A stretch of 64,000 bases of DNA from Mycobacterium simulans (GTDB taxonomy: Bacteria > Actinomycetota > Actinomycetes > Mycobacteriales > Mycobacteriaceae). The notes under the pieces are model-generated. The model made no database searches. It was not told the DNA's origin and worked only from the letters and a program-made list of their open reading frames with translations. The position numbers were made by a program, and so were the translations under genes. Positions 42,077-51,250 of this stretch are shown here, one piece after another. The stretch spans positions 80,413 to 144,412 of the forward strand of contig NZ_OCVX01000005.1 of NCBI RefSeq assembly GCF_900232995.1, in the 5' to 3' direction. Positions within the stretch are counted from its first letter, which is position 1. Each line of letters starts with the position of its first letter.

Positions 42077-44410
42077 TTAGTCCGCTTTGACGAACCCGTT
42101 GGCCTGCGCGACTTCTTCGCTGGCGAACCAGAGTTCGGCGAGCGTGTCGTGATACAGCGCACTGCTGGGCGTGTAGTACAGGCCGAAACGGGCACTGGCT
42201 TTGACGGGGTAGCCATCCGGAGCCTGGTATGGGTCGTGCTCGAGCGGCAGATGGATCATCGGGCGCATACCCTGGCCGGGCGCCCGCGCAGCCGTTGGCG
42301 CCGGCGGCGCTTTGGGCGTACCCCCATACCCCGCTTCTGCGGCCACTTCCGCTTCATCCGCCGATGAATCCACAGCTGCATGCCGCCCGGTTCGCACCTC
42401 AGGAACCGACCCAGCCTCCGTAACGGCGGTGTCGGAGAAGGTCTCGTCCGCGCCGGCGGCGTTCGCAGTGAACGTATCCGGGAACGCCGCCTCCGGCACA
42501 TGGGATTCCGGAACGTGGGTCTCCGGAACGTGGGCTTCTGGAGCTACGCCTTCCGGAGTGACGGTTTCGGGAGTGAAGGCCTCGGGCACAAAGGTCTCGG
42601 CCGCCACGGTTTCCGGAACGAAGGGCTCTTCGGTCTCGGTCGCTTCGGCGAGATCGCTGGGCGACACGATGGGCGTGGGTGTGGTGTCAACGGCGTCAGG
42701 GTCTTCTTCGTCGACCACTCCGAAGTCATAGCCCTCGTCGGATCTGGACAACATGTCGCCGCCGTACGCTTCGCCGCCGGGGATGTGCTCGGCCACACCG
42801 GCGCCGGCACCTCGCGGCCAGCTGACCCGCGACGTCGACTCGTCATCCGGCACCGGATGTTGCGGCAGATGCTGGTCGTCAAGCGGGAAACGTTCGGTGC
42901 CGTAATCGATCTCATCGTGCGGCCAGTGACCGTCCGCCCCCGCATCATAGCCAGCAACGTCACGGTCAAAGTCATGCTCGCGTGGGTACACAGCGGGCTC
43001 GTGGCCGCCGCGGCGTCGGCGCAATCCGAGCACCACAAACACGGCCATCACGATCAGCAACACCACCGGGACGGCGGCCACCAGCCACCACCAATGCCAG
43101 GTGAACTTCTTGCCGTGCGAGGGCGGACCCGCAGCACTGGGCTGATTCTGACCCGCCACCTGCAGACCGGATAGCAACGGCGCCAGGTTCGCCGGGTCGG
43201 TGGTGAACGTGTTTTTCGCGCGGTTGTACGAGATCTTGCCGCCCGTGAACTTCTGCGAGATCACCTCGCCGTCCACGGTTTGGTCACCGACCGGCGCGCC
43301 GAGTTTGCCGGTGGAGCCTTTGAGCTTGTCCCACGCGGCCTTCATGGCTCCCCGCACCACAAATGCGCCATGGTCAGGGGTCCAGAAGATCACCGGCTTG
43401 TCAGCCCCCGAGAACGACGCGACCCGGCTTGCGGGGGTGATCCCGCCGTCGGCCTCGTTGGCGATGGGGAAGCCCAGGTCACTGCTGACCGGCCCGCCCA
43501 GCGATTCGTACTTCTGCAGGATTGCGCCCTCGACGGCATTGGCTCCGGTGGCCGGGCTGAAGAAGACCTTGCCGCCGGTGAAGTCCTGGGCTATGCCGTC
43601 TCCGCCGATCGGGTACTGGTCTCCCTTCTTGGCGCCCAACGGCCCTGCGGCGCCGCCGGCGGCGCGCCAGGCCATATTGATGGCCGCCGCGGGATCGATC
43701 GCAACCTGGAGATCCTTCAACTGATCGGCCAATGCCGGCGGGGTGGATGTGAACTCCTTGCTTTTTCTGTTCCATGAGATCTCACCGCCGCTGAACTTCT
43801 GGGAAGCGACCTCGCCGTTGTAGGTTTCATCCCCGACTGGAGCACCCAGAACGCCACCCGAGCTGCCCAGCTTGTCCCACGCCGCGTTCAACGCGCCGCG
43901 CACGACGAATGCGCCATGGTCTGGCGTCCAGAAAATCACCGGGTTGTCGCTGGCGGAGAAGGTGCTCACGCGACTGTCAGGTCCGGCAAGACCCGGAACT
44001 TCGTTGATGGTCGGGAAGCCCAGATCGCTGCTGGCCGGACCGCCAAGCGACTCGTATTTGTCCAGGATCGGGCCGTAGATGTACCTGGCGCCGGTGGCCG
44101 GGGTGTAGTACATCTTGCCGCCGTCGAAGTCCAGGGCGAACCCGTCGGCTACCGGATAAACATCACCCTTGCGGGCACCGAGCGTCGACGTGTCGCCCCC
44201 CGCCTTGTCCCACGCGGCCATCATGGCGGCCTCTGCGTCGCCGATCGGGGACGCCCCCGCCGTAGGTGTCAGCAGTACTGCGGCGAGCGCTGTAGCCGTC
44301 AAGCCGACCAGCGCACGCCCGACCAGCTTCTTCAAGTGACCTCTCTGCCCGTTCACCAAGCCTCCCAGCCCTGCCCTACTCGCCCCGCGAGCCGGTGGAT
44401 TCGCCACCAT
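42077..44410 (-). CDS. Large LGFP-repeat membrane protein with acidic repeat tail (Rv2721c-like)
   Basis: This 777-residue protein has a signal/anchor (LVGRALVGLTATALAAVLL, about 30-48), six LGFP-type repeats in ~55-410 (e.g. SSDLGFPTINE, GAFVVRGALNAAWDKLG, SLGGPVSSDLGFPIANE), a transmembrane helix near 430-455 (WWWLVAAVPVVLLIVMAVFVVLGLRRRR) and a long acidic tail with repeated P-E-(T/A/S) units such as HVPETHVPESHVPEA. It ends with a conserved-looking globular piece (FGLYYTPSSALYHDTLAELWFASEEVAQ). LGFP repeats occur in cell-wall-attached actinobacterial proteins. Start at 44410 is preferred over 44437. Confidence 0.85.
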   Translation of the reverse strand: MVANPPARGASRAGLGGLVNGQRGHLKKLVGRALVGLTATALAAVLLTPTAGASPIGDAEAAMMAAWDKAGGDTSTLGARKGDVYPVADGFALDFDGGKMYYTPATGARYIYGPILDKYESLGGPASSDLGFPTINEVPGLAGPDSRVSTFSASDNPVIFWTPDHGAFVVRGALNAAWDKLGSSGGVLGAPVGDETYNGEVASQKFSGGEISWNRKSKEFTSTPPALADQLKDLQVAIDPAAAINMAWRAAGGAAGPLGAKKGDQYPIGGDGIAQDFTGGKVFFSPATGANAVEGAILQKYESLGGPVSSDLGFPIANEADGGITPASRVASFSGADKPVIFWTPDHGAFVVRGAMKAAWDKLKGSTGKLGAPVGDQTVDGEVISQKFTGGKISYNRAKNTFTTDPANLAPLLSGLQVAGQNQPSAAGPPSHGKKFTWHWWWLVAAVPVVLLIVMAVFVVLGLRRRRGGHEPAVYPREHDFDRDVAGYDAGADGHWPHDEIDYGTERFPLDDQHLPQHPVPDDESTSRVSWPRGAGAGVAEHIPGGEAYGGDMLSRSDEGYDFGVVDEEDPDAVDTTPTPIVSPSDLAEATETEEPFVPETVAAETFVPEAFTPETVTPEGVAPEAHVPETHVPESHVPEAAFPDTFTANAAGADETFSDTAVTEAGSVPEVRTGRHAAVDSSADEAEVAAEAGYGGTPKAPPAPTAARAPGQGMRPMIHLPLEHDPYQAPDGYPVKASARFGLYYTPSSALYHDTLAELWFASEEVAQANGFVKAD

Positions 44411-44595
44411 GGGCCCTCCCCCAGCTACGGTCCGCATCGTGGCCGGGCTCGCATAACTCTGCTCTAGCGAACGACAAATTCGAAGTCAATTCGCAAATAT
44501 TACGAAAACGGATACCCAGCCGATGTCGAAATGATGCCGGGCCGCGTGAGTGTCGCGAGCAACCATGCTGCGCAGCACGCCGGGTTTGGGCTACC

Positions 44596-44619
44596 GTGCC
44601 GGAGACGGGAGCCCGGCAC
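44596..44619 (+). promoter_or_regulatory. Hairpin in the leader of the TerC gene
   Basis: GTGCCGG (44596-44602) pairs perfectly with CCGGCAC (44613-44619) and ends 26 bases before the terC ATG. It may be a structured leader. I could not match it to the yybP-ykoY manganese riboswitch often found upstream of TerC genes, so this is only a structural note. Confidence 0.35.
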
Positions 44620-44645
44620 GTGCGGTGAGAGGAAACACAGCTGAC

Positions 44646-45833
44646 ATGGGTGTTTCCGGACCAGTCTGGGCCCTGACAATCGTCGTGATCGCTGGCTTGA
44701 TGGCGTTCGACTACGTCTTCCGGGTGCGCGATACACACGTGTCGACGTTACGTGAGGCCGCCCTCTGGTCGGCGACCTATGTCGGGATCGCTGTCCTGTT
44801 CGGTATCGGCGTTGTCATCTTTGGCGGCCCGGAGATGGCGGCCGAATATTTCGCCTGCTACCTCACCGACGAGGCCCTGTCCGTCGACAACTTGTTCGTA
44901 TTCCTCGTCATAATCAGCAGCTTCCGGGTGCCTCGGGTTGCCCAGCAAAAGGTGCTGTTATTCGGTATAGCGTTCGCGCTGGTCACGCGCACCGGATTCA
45001 TCTTCGTCGGGGCTGCGCTCATCGAGAACTTCAATTGGACGTTCTACCTGTTCGGCGTTGCCCTGCTGTTCATGGCGGGCAACCTCGCCAGACCCGCAGA
45101 GGCTGAAAGCCATACGGCCGACAACTTCATCATCCGGCTGGCCGCGCGGTTCTTGCGGACCTCGCAGAACTACGATGGCGACCGATTGCGCACCGTCGAG
45201 AACGGCGAGCGACTGATGACCCCGATGTTGCTGGTCATGATCGCCGTCGGTGGCACCGACCTGCTGTTCGCGTTCGATTCGGTTCCGGCGCTTTTCGGTC
45301 TGACCGGAAACGTCTACCTGGTGTTTGCGGCCACCGCGTTCTCGCTACTCGGCCTGCGCCAGCTCTATTTCTTGATCGACGGGCTGCTGGATCGGCTGGT
45401 GTATCTGTCCTACGGGCTGGCCGCGATCCTGGGCTTCATCGGCGTCAAACTCATGCTGGAAGCGTTGCACCACAACAACATTCCGTTCATCAACCACGGT
45501 AGGCCAATTCCGGTTGTCAAAGTGAGCACGATGACGTCATTAACGGTGATCATTGTCATCCTGCTGACCACGGCCGCGGCATCTGTGCTGTCGTCGCGCG
45601 GACGCGCACAGACTTCGACAGCAAGGGCGCGGCGTCACGCGACGGAATACCTCGACCCGCGCTATGAGACCGATCCCGTCGAGCGCGAGAAGATCTTCGC
45701 GAGACTACTCGACGAGGAACGTCAGATCGGCGCGCTTCCAACGCAACACCGTGTTCGGATCTGGTACGACGACGAACTGATGGAGCTGCTACGAAGGGCA
45801 CACGATGCGCACGATGGACGCGAGACGCGCTAG
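44646..45833 (+). CDS. TerC-family integral membrane protein (Rv2723-like)
   Basis: This 395-residue protein has seven to nine hydrophobic helices (for example VWALTIVVIAGLMAFDYVF near the N-terminus) and TerC signature segments AEYFACYLTDEALSVDNLFVFLV and GGTDLLFAFDSVPALFGLTGN with conserved acidic residues. TerC proteins are linked to tellurite resistance and metal (especially Mn2+) export. A cytoplasmic basic/acidic C-terminus follows. GAGAGG precedes the ATG. Confidence 0.9.
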   Translation: MGVSGPVWALTIVVIAGLMAFDYVFRVRDTHVSTLREAALWSATYVGIAVLFGIGVVIFGGPEMAAEYFACYLTDEALSVDNLFVFLVIISSFRVPRVAQQKVLLFGIAFALVTRTGFIFVGAALIENFNWTFYLFGVALLFMAGNLARPAEAESHTADNFIIRLAARFLRTSQNYDGDRLRTVENGERLMTPMLLVMIAVGGTDLLFAFDSVPALFGLTGNVYLVFAATAFSLLGLRQLYFLIDGLLDRLVYLSYGLAAILGFIGVKLMLEALHHNNIPFINHGRPIPVVKVSTMTSLTVIIVILLTTAAASVLSSRGRAQTSTARARRHATEYLDPRYETDPVEREKIFARLLDEERQIGALPTQHRVRIWYDDELMELLRRAHDAHDGRETR

Positions 45834-46990
45834 ACGCCCAGGCTGCGGCCGACAATCTCCTTCATGATCTCGGTGGTACCGCCGTAAATCGTCTGCACCC
45901 GAGCATCGAGATAGGAACGGGCAACTGAATATTCGCGTATGTAGCCGTACCCGCCGTGCAGTTGCAGGCAACGGTCGATCAGGTGCACCTGCTTTTCGGT
46001 GGAGTACCACTTGGCCATGGCGGCCTGCTCCGCCGTCAACTTCCCCTGCAGGTGCAACGCGATGAACTGATCGACCATGATGCGCACCACGGTCGCCTCG
46101 GTCGCCAGCTCGGCCAGCACGAATCGGCTGTTTTGGAAGCTGCCAATCGGCTTGCCAAAAGCCTTGCGCTCCTTGGTGTATTGCAGTGTCTGCTCCAACA
46201 CGGATTCCATGGCCGCGGCGGCCATGATGGCGATGTTGATCCGTTCCTGCGGCAGGTTCTGCATCAGGTAGATGAACCCCATGCCCTCCTGGCCCAGCAG
46301 GTTTTCAGACGGCACATGCACCTCTGTGAACGACAACTCGGCGGTGTCCTGGGCGTCCAACCCGATCTTGTCAAGGTGGCGGCCGCGCTCGAAACCCTCC
46401 ATACCCCGTTCGACGACGAGCAGCGAAAAGCCCTGCGCGCCCTTGTCGGGGTCGGTCTGGGCCACCACGATCACCAGGTCTGAGTTAATCCCGTTGGTGA
46501 TGAACGTCTTTGACCCGTTGAGCACATAGTGATCGCCTTGCTTGACGGCGCGGGTCTTGATGCCTTGCAGATCACTACCAGTACCCGGTTCGGTCATCGC
46601 GATCGCGGTGATCAGTTCCCCGGTGCAGAACTTGGGTAGCCAGCGTTGCTTCTGCTCTTCGGTGGCCAGCGCCAGCAAGTACGGTGCCACGATGTCGTTG
46701 TGCAAGGCGAAGCCGATACCGCTGTAGCGCCCAATGGTGGTTTCTTCGGTGATGATCGTGTTGTACCGAAAGTCGGGATTGCCGCCACCGCCGTACTCCT
46801 CGGGCACCGCCATGCCAAGGAAGCCCTGCTTGCCGGCCTCGAGCCACACCCCGCGGTCGACGATCTTGGCCTTCTCCCATTCGTCGTGATATGGCGCGAC
46901 GTGGCGGTCGAGGAAACCCCGGTATGACTCGCGGAATAGTTCGTGCTCGGGTTCGAAAAGTGTGCGCTGGTACTTGACGACACTGCCCAT
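45830..46990 (-). CDS. fadE20: Acyl-CoA dehydrogenase (fadE20)
   Basis: This 386-residue flavoprotein has the ACAD order: helical N-terminal domain, middle beta domain with the FAD/substrate region AIAMTEPGTGSDLQGIKTRA, and C-terminal helical domain ending LHGGYGYIREYSVARSYLDARVQTIYGGTTEIMKEIVGR. It introduces the 2,3 double bond into acyl-CoAs in beta-oxidation. The 5' region has a TetR-like palindrome, so induction by an acyl ligand is possible. It overlaps the 3' end of the convergent TerC gene by 4 bp. Confidence 0.95.
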   Translation of the reverse strand: MGSVVKYQRTLFEPEHELFRESYRGFLDRHVAPYHDEWEKAKIVDRGVWLEAGKQGFLGMAVPEEYGGGGNPDFRYNTIITEETTIGRYSGIGFALHNDIVAPYLLALATEEQKQRWLPKFCTGELITAIAMTEPGTGSDLQGIKTRAVKQGDHYVLNGSKTFITNGINSDLVIVVAQTDPDKGAQGFSLLVVERGMEGFERGRHLDKIGLDAQDTAELSFTEVHVPSENLLGQEGMGFIYLMQNLPQERINIAIMAAAAMESVLEQTLQYTKERKAFGKPIGSFQNSRFVLAELATEATVVRIMVDQFIALHLQGKLTAEQAAMAKWYSTEKQVHLIDRCLQLHGGYGYIREYSVARSYLDARVQTIYGGTTEIMKEIVGRSLGV

Positions 46991-47031
46991 GCTGACCTCC
47001 GCGGCAAAAATACTCTGTCGCCAACATATAT

Positions 47032-47045
47032 CAACCGGACGGTTG
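47032..47045. promoter_or_regulatory. Perfect palindrome upstream of fadE20
   Basis: CAACCG-GA-CGGTTG is a 14-base perfect inverted repeat 42 bp upstream of fadE20, flanked by TATAT and other AT-rich sequence suitable for a promoter. Palindromes of this type are common TetR-family operators at fadE genes; the cognate regulator is not in this window. Confidence 0.55.
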
Positions 47046-47064
47046 GTCGACAGCGGGAGGGCGG

Positions 47065-48534
47065 CTAATGAGTCGAGAACTCACGCAAACTGGCGGCCAG
47101 CGCCATCGGAACCCGGGCCTGGATCCGGGTGCCCTCCGGCTTGTGCTCGGCCTGCTGTACGCGACCATCGGTGTGCACGCGGGCCACCAAGTCGCCACGG
47201 TGGTATGGGATCACCACGTCCACGGCGGTGTCGGTCGGCTTAGATAGCTCAGTGAGCTCGGAGATGCGCCGCCGTAACGCATCGATACCTTCGCCGGTGC
47301 GGGCGGAGACGAACACCGCGTCACGCAGCTCGTGGCGCAACTTGGCGAGCATCAGATGGCTTGCGGCGTCGACTTTGTTGACTACCAGCAGCTCGGGCGG
47401 CGGATCACCGTTATGGTCGGCGATCACATCGCAAATCACCTGTCGGACCGCACCGATCTGGGCGAGCGGATTGACGTCGGACCCGTCGACGACGTGTACC
47501 AACAGGTCGGCGTCGACGACCTCTTCCAACGTGGAGCGGAACGCCTCGACCAACTGGGTGGGCAGGTGCCGCACAAAGCCGACGGTGTCGGTGAGCACAA
47601 ACGGCCGCGCATCATCGAACTCCGCACGACGGGTGGTGGGTTCGAGGGTGGCGAACAGCGCGTCCTGTACCAGCACCCCGGCGCCGGTCAATGCGTTGAG
47701 CAGGCTGGACTTACCCGCGTTGGTGTAGCCGACGATGGCGATCGACGGCACCTCGCTCTCCAAGCGGCGACTGCGTTGGGTGTCGCGGACCTGCTTCATG
47801 GCCTTGATATCGCGCCGCAGCTTGGCCATCCGCTCGCGGATGCGGCGGCGGTCGGTCTCGATCTTCGTCTCACCAGGGCCGCGCAGGCCCCCTCCCCCGC
47901 CAGTGCCACCGGCACGGCCACCGGCCTGCCGCGACATCGACTCACCCCAGCCGCGCAGCCGCGGCAGCATGTACTCCATCTGGGCCAGCGACACTTGGGC
48001 CTTGCCCTCGCGGCTGGTGGCGTGCTGGGCGAAGATATCCAGGATCAGCGCGGTGCGGTCGATGACCTTGACCTTGACGGCCTTCTCCAGTGCGGTCAGC
48101 TGCGCGGGAGATAGTTCGCCGTCACAGATGACGGTGTCTGCCCCGGTCGCCACGACGATTTCCCGAAGCTCGGCCGCCTTGCCCGAGCCGATGTAGGTAG
48201 ACGGGTCGGGTCGGTCACGGCGCTGGATGAGCCCTTCGAGCACCGGGGAGCCGGCGGTTTCGGCAAGTGCCGCCAGCTCGGCCAGGCTCGCTTGGTTGTC
48301 GGCCGCGCTGCCCTCGGTCCACACCCCGACCAAGACCACCCGCTCCAACCGCAGCTGGCGGTATTCGACCTCGGAGACGTCGGCGAGCTCGGTCGACAGC
48401 CCGGCGACCCGGCGCAGCGCCGATCGGTCTTCGAGGGCAAGCTCACCAAGACTGGGTGAGGAATCAGCGATGCCCGTATTGGGTTCTGCCTTACTGGGCG
48501 GTTCTGCCTTCTTGGGCGAATCTGGATATTTCAT
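47065..48534 (-). CDS. hflX: GTPase HflX
   Basis: This 489-residue protein has an N-terminal HflX domain ending in a glycine-rich linker (GGRAGGTGGGGGLRGPGETKIETDRRRI) and a G domain with P-loop GYTNAGKSSLLNAL, G3 DTVGF and G4 NKVD. HflX is a ribosome-associated GTPase that splits stalled ribosomes. ATG 48534 (MKYPDSPKKAE) is used; a longer frame to 48903 overlaps dapF on the same strand and is not real. It follows dapF after 64 bp. Confidence 0.96.
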   Translation of the reverse strand: MKYPDSPKKAEPPSKAEPNTGIADSSPSLGELALEDRSALRRVAGLSTELADVSEVEYRQLRLERVVLVGVWTEGSAADNQASLAELAALAETAGSPVLEGLIQRRDRPDPSTYIGSGKAAELREIVVATGADTVICDGELSPAQLTALEKAVKVKVIDRTALILDIFAQHATSREGKAQVSLAQMEYMLPRLRGWGESMSRQAGGRAGGTGGGGGLRGPGETKIETDRRRIRERMAKLRRDIKAMKQVRDTQRSRRLESEVPSIAIVGYTNAGKSSLLNALTGAGVLVQDALFATLEPTTRRAEFDDARPFVLTDTVGFVRHLPTQLVEAFRSTLEEVVDADLLVHVVDGSDVNPLAQIGAVRQVICDVIADHNGDPPPELLVVNKVDAASHLMLAKLRHELRDAVFVSARTGEGIDALRRRISELTELSKPTDTAVDVVIPYHRGDLVARVHTDGRVQQAEHKPEGTRIQARVPMALAASLREFSTH

Positions 48535-48598
48535 AGCCAATACCCGATGGTGGCACGTCGCGGGGAGCCGCGCATCCGAATAAATCTTGCGTCTCGGT

Positions 48599-49489
48599 TC
48601 AACCCAGTGAGCGCCACCAGTTGTCGTCGAGCTCACCGCGAGCGACCAGCACCGACGGCCCACGCAAGAAGCTGGTCGCGTCGCTAATGGTGACCGAAAC
48701 GTCGCCGCCGGGAACCCGCACGGTGAGCATGCCCGTCTCGGAGCCGACGCTGGCCAGCGCCGCGACGGCGGCCGCCACGGTCCCGGTGCCACAGGAGCGG
48801 GTCTCGCCCACGCCGCGTTCGTGAACCCGCATCCACACCACGCCGCCGGCCGGCGCGGTAAGGACCTCGACATTGACGCCCTCGGGGAACTGCGCATGAT
48901 CAAAGCTCACCGGCGCCCCCACGTCCAGTGCCGCCAGAGCATCGACGCTCAGGTCCGGATCAACGCAGGCCAGGTGTGGGTTGCCGACGTCGACCGCCAG
49001 GCCGGCAAACCTCCTACCCCCGACTAGGGCTTCAAAGGCCTGCCCCCCGCTGCCCACCCGGCTGGCCTTGCCCATGTCGACAGTGACGTCGGCATGGGCG
49101 GCGTCGACGTGCTGCAGGTTGACCAGTCGCGGTCCGGCAAGCGTGCCGACGATGAACTCGTCGCGAGAGTCCAAACCACTGGCCCGCAGGTAGTGGGCGA
49201 ACACCCGCACCCCGTTGCCGCACATCTGCGCCGTCGAGCCGTCGGCGTTTCGGTAGTCCATGTACCAGTCGGAATCGCTGACACCGTCGGGCACGCGGTC
49301 GAGCACACCGGCCGTCACCGCGGCTTCCGCATTGGTGACCCGCAGCACCCCATCCGCGCCCAAGCCCCTGCGCCGGTCGCACAAGGCGGCAACTCGGGAA
49401 GCGGTCAGCGCGATCCCCGCATCAATGTCGGGCAGCAGCACAAAGTCGTTTTGTGTGCCGTGGCCCTTGGCGAAGATCATGTGCGCCAC
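48599..49489 (-). CDS. dapF: Diaminopimelate epimerase
   Basis: This 296-residue epimerase has paired catalytic cysteines in QMCGNGVRVFAHYL and RSCGTGTVAAAVAALASVG. It converts LL- to meso-diaminopimelate for peptidoglycan and lysine synthesis. The DapF start (AHMIFAKGHGTQNDFVLL) is normal. It lies in a minus-strand series miaA-dapF-hflX. Confidence 0.97.
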   Translation of the reverse strand: MAHMIFAKGHGTQNDFVLLPDIDAGIALTASRVAALCDRRRGLGADGVLRVTNAEAAVTAGVLDRVPDGVSDSDWYMDYRNADGSTAQMCGNGVRVFAHYLRASGLDSRDEFIVGTLAGPRLVNLQHVDAAHADVTVDMGKASRVGSGGQAFEALVGGRRFAGLAVDVGNPHLACVDPDLSVDALAALDVGAPVSFDHAQFPEGVNVEVLTAPAGGVVWMRVHERGVGETRSCGTGTVAAAVAALASVGSETGMLTVRVPGGDVSVTISDATSFLRGPSVLVARGELDDNWWRSLG

Positions 49490-49552
49490 TCCTCAAACGC
49501 CGGCTTGAAGCTATCCGAGCCGACATCATCGTCGTCGACGCGGATCACTTGA

Positions 49553-50491
49553 TCAGGATACGTTCCGCCATGCCCGCACTGCGTTCTCGACGAGGCTGGT
49601 CGCGCCGGCATCGAGCCACTGCACCCGGTGGTCGCGGCGAAACCACGACCGTTGTCGTCGAACATAGCGCCGGGTGCCCACATACGTCTGGTCCCGCGCC
49701 TGTCGCAGTAGGTCGTCTGTGCCGCCGGCATCCAGCGCCGCGACCACCTGGGCATAGCCCAGCGCGCGCGACGCGGTAACCCCGTCGCGCAAGCCCCGCC
49801 CAAGCAGCACCCGTACCTCCTCGACCAGGCCACGATCGAACATCAACTCCGTGCGCCGCGCCAATCGTTCATCGAGAATCGTTGTCTGACAGTCCAACCC
49901 AACGATGACGGTGTCCCACCGCGCGGCGCCGATGCGAGGCGCGGACGCGGCGAACGGCTGCCCGGTGAGCTCAACCACCTCGAGCGCGCGGACCGTGCGC
50001 CGACCGTCGGTGGGCAGGATCGCCGCAGCCGCGGCAGGGTCGCGGCGAGCCAGCTCGGCGTGCAGCTTGCCCACCCCGACCTCGGCGAGTCGCTGCTCCC
50101 ATCTCGCGCGCACCACGGGATCGGTTGCGGGGAACGACCAGTCGTCGAGCAGCGATTGGATGTAGAGCATCGAACCGCCTACCACGACCGGCACGGCTCC
50201 CCTGGCCCTGATCGCCTCGACGTCGGCGGCCGCGGCCTGCTGATAGCGCGCCACCGTCGCCGTTTGCGTGACGTCGAGCACGTCAAGTTGATGATGTGGG
50301 ATCCCGCGGCGCTCTTCGAGGGACAGCTTCGCCGTCCCGATATTCATGCCGCGGTAGAGCTGCATCGCGTCGGCGTTCACGATTTCGGCTTCGATAGGGC
50401 CACCGACTGCACCGGCGAGCGTCTCGACGACGTCGAGTGCCAGTTGCGATTTGCCGGTGCCAGTGGGTCCGATGATCGCCAGGGGTCGCAC
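49553..50491 (-). CDS. miaA: tRNA dimethylallyltransferase
   Basis: This 312-residue enzyme has P-loop IGPTGTGKSQLALDV (7-21), the QLYRGMNIGTAKLS segment and the DSWFPATDP/RYVRRQRSWFRRD tail that binds tRNA. It adds dimethylallyl to A37 of tRNAs reading U-starting codons; MiaB at 55853 acts next. GTG 50491 is the start. Rv2728c-like gene lies 9 bp upstream. Confidence 0.96.
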   Translation of the reverse strand: MRPLAIIGPTGTGKSQLALDVVETLAGAVGGPIEAEIVNADAMQLYRGMNIGTAKLSLEERRGIPHHQLDVLDVTQTATVARYQQAAAADVEAIRARGAVPVVVGGSMLYIQSLLDDWSFPATDPVVRARWEQRLAEVGVGKLHAELARRDPAAAAAILPTDGRRTVRALEVVELTGQPFAASAPRIGAARWDTVIVGLDCQTTILDERLARRTELMFDRGLVEEVRVLLGRGLRDGVTASRALGYAQVVAALDAGGTDDLLRQARDQTYVGTRRYVRRQRSWFRRDHRVQWLDAGATSLVENAVRAWRNVS

Positions 50492-50500
50492 GGGCTTTCC

Positions 50501-51214
50501 TTAGAGCTGCCAGACGCCGGCGAAGTAGCCCACACCGTAGGGCGCTCCCCGGTAGAGCTCCTTGGCCGATCGCGGCCCGGGCTCGGTAAGGCCGGCCAGC
50601 ACTTGAAATGGCACCCGCCCAAGGACTTGCCCGGGCAACCGAGTCAACGCCGCGGCGTCCCCGATTGCCAGCGCGTCGTCGAGGGCGCGTTGCACGTCAC
50701 CGCTGCCGGGGTCGTAGCCACCTGGGGCATTGGCAGTCAGCGTGTTCACGCCGTCGGCAACCACCAGCACGCCGATCGGATCGGGCGTCCGGTCGATCTC
50801 GGAACGTAGTTGCCTGCCCCGGGCCAGCGCGGCGTCAAGATCGTGGTCGCTGGCGTAGACGCGGACCTGAGCGCTGGCTTCGGGTCGGGCCTGGCCCCGC
50901 ACCCAGGCGGCGATCAGCGCGCATAGCGGCAATTCGACCGGACGCCTGGCTTGGTCCCGGATTTTGTCAAACCCTGTTTCGAAGGCCGAGAGTCCGACCC
51001 GCACGTCGGCACCGTAGCCCGCGAAGGTGCCGACGGTGTCTGGGCCCACTACGCCATCGGCGCGGCCCGCTCCAACGGCAATCCAGCTCACCGGCAGCAA
51101 AGCCGCCGCCGCGATCACCGCGCCCCCCAAGTCGGCCACCTCGGCGGCGGCCGCCCCGGCCAGTTCGGGAACAAGCACCGGCGCCGACGGAACGATCGCG
51201 ATGGCGCTCAACAC
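50501..51214 (-). CDS. LigB/MEMO-fold-like protein (Rv2728c-like)
   Basis: This 237-residue Ala-rich protein begins MLSAIAIVPSAPVLVPELAG, the hydrophobic strand and loop typical of class III extradiol dioxygenase (LigB) fold proteins, and ends with KELYRGAPYGVGYFAGVWQL. Metal-binding histidines expected of an active dioxygenase are not evident, so the role may differ. Overlaps the miaA region in an operon. Confidence 0.72.
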   Translation of the reverse strand: MLSAIAIVPSAPVLVPELAGAAAAEVADLGGAVIAAAALLPVSWIAVGAGRADGVVGPDTVGTFAGYGADVRVGLSAFETGFDKIRDQARRPVELPLCALIAAWVRGQARPEASAQVRVYASDHDLDAALARGRQLRSEIDRTPDPIGVLVVADGVNTLTANAPGGYDPGSGDVQRALDDALAIGDAAALTRLPGQVLGRVPFQVLAGLTEPGPRSAKELYRGAPYGVGYFAGVWQL

Positions 51215-51250
51215 GCCACCAAACTAACGCGTTGGCCCCGAGCATTGAAC

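Noticed and set aside
44500..44645. yybP-ykoY manganese riboswitch upstream of the TerC gene
   Set aside because: Only a single hairpin is present; the characteristic loop sequences could not be matched.
48535..48903. Upstream extension of HflX
   Set aside because: It overlaps dapF on the same strand in another frame; MKYPDSPKK is the sensible start.
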